From Owenia fusiformis (lineage: Eukaryota; Annelida; Polychaeta; Sabellida; Oweniidae): a stretch of 64,000 bases of DNA. Below the pieces are notes generated by a model that searched no databases, was not told the origin of the DNA, and worked only from the letters and a program-made list of their open reading frames with translations. The stretch is from contig CAIIXF020000001.1 in NCBI GenBank assembly GCA_903813345.2, positions 4,960,001 through 5,024,000 of the forward strand, given 5' to 3'. This document shows, piece after piece, positions 63,599 to 64,000 of the stretch (position 1 is the stretch's first letter; each line of letters starts with the position of its first letter). The position numbers and the translations under genes were made by a program.

Positions 63599-63780
63599 TC
63601 AGTTCTGCTGTTGGAGAAGGGTTTCAAGTTCGTCCGCTGACCGATATAGGAAGGCTGCCGACTCTCTGTAACCTGCGATCAGTTGTTTTATTGTTGCGAT
63701 CTCACTTGAGTTTAACTGGGTTTTGGAGGACGCTTGTGATTTCTTTATGCTCAAATCTGTTGGACCAGACACTGGGAGTC
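63599..63780 (-). CDS. Last exon of a NOL4/NOL4L-like gene (partial)
   Basis: After a clear acceptor (GCCATTCTAG), 182 nt encode [20 protein letters not shown], then [20 protein letters not shown], then [19 protein letters not shown] and TGA (complement of 63599-63601). The end '[23 protein letters not shown]' closely recalls, from memory, the C-terminus of vertebrate nucleolar protein 4 and NOL4L, a short helical segment of nuclear proteins. The exon begins in phase 1 (two bases complete the split codon); all upstream exons are beyond the right edge. Its 3' UTR should run to lower coordinates, where the sequence is AT-rich. Family naming rests on recall of the motif, not on a search. Confidence 0.65.
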
Positions 63781-64000
63781 CTAGAATGGCACAGCGAATA
63801 CATTCATTATATTTCACTACATTACAAATGCATGCATTACATACCATAATATTTAAACATTTTAATATCTTGAATATACCCCATCTAATGATCAGAAATT
63901 GAAATAATTCTATATTCTATTTAGTGATCCAAAAGAAGTCACAATTCTTTTATTCAACCCATCTCGCGGTTTTGATAAAATGTGTGTAACAATATGGATG

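Noticed and set aside
1-64000. Retroviral, LTR-type or Polinton-like element
   Set aside because: No integrase, capsid, envelope or polymerase-like frame and no LTR pair was recognised. The 320-bp inverted arms at 53307-58927 alone are not enough to assign such a family.
1-64000. CRISPR array or bacterial operon
   Set aside because: Repeats here are contiguous minisatellites or inverted arms without regular spacers, and genes are intron-rich.

Overview
This window looks like a piece of AT-rich nuclear DNA from an invertebrate animal, probably marine. It holds long GT/AG introns, small exons, metazoan-only gene families and many short non-autonomous DNA transposons. No organelle, bacterial or viral gene set is visible. 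The species cannot be fixed from sequence alone. Gene models below were assembled by hand from splice sites and codon phase; in the three complete genes every junction keeps the reading frame.

Layout. 1-7502: repeat-rich intergenic DNA, including a tRNA-like SINE head and a 990-bp foldback element made of 15-bp repeats. 7503-29499 (+): an excitatory amino acid transporter (SLC1/EAAT family), 8 exons, 512 aa. 33178-33417 (+): a candidate alternative last exon for this transporter that would swap its cytoplasmic tail. 41851-32930 (-): a six-exon gene for a 1191-aa single-pass membrane protein with a signal peptide, Thr/Ser-rich mucin-like regions, a strongly acidic Asp/Glu/Lys block, a SEA-like stalk, one membrane helix and a short tail. 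Its membrane exon lies antisense to the candidate transporter exon, so the two convergent genes may interlock. 49837-42836 (-): a complete 15-exon, 908-aa nose-resistant-to-fluoxetine (nrf-6)-like acyltransferase-3 protein. 49,840-63,598: about 13.8 kb without a recognisable host gene, occupied by nested inverted-repeat elements, a 2-kb minisatellite-bearing element and smaller MITEs. 63780-63599 (-): the last exon of a gene whose end resembles NOL4/NOL4L; the rest lies beyond the window.

The genes do not form one pathway. The transporter would take up glutamate or aspartate at the plasma membrane; the mucin-like protein would be a cell-surface glycoprotein; the nrf-6-like protein is a multi-pass membrane acyltransferase-family member, whose C. 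elegans relatives affect lipid uptake and drug response. The most unusual points are the sense/antisense exon overlap at 33.2-33.4 kb, the orphan acidic mucin, the foldback element with 8-bp target duplication, and the nested set of inverted repeats at 53.3-58.9 kb.
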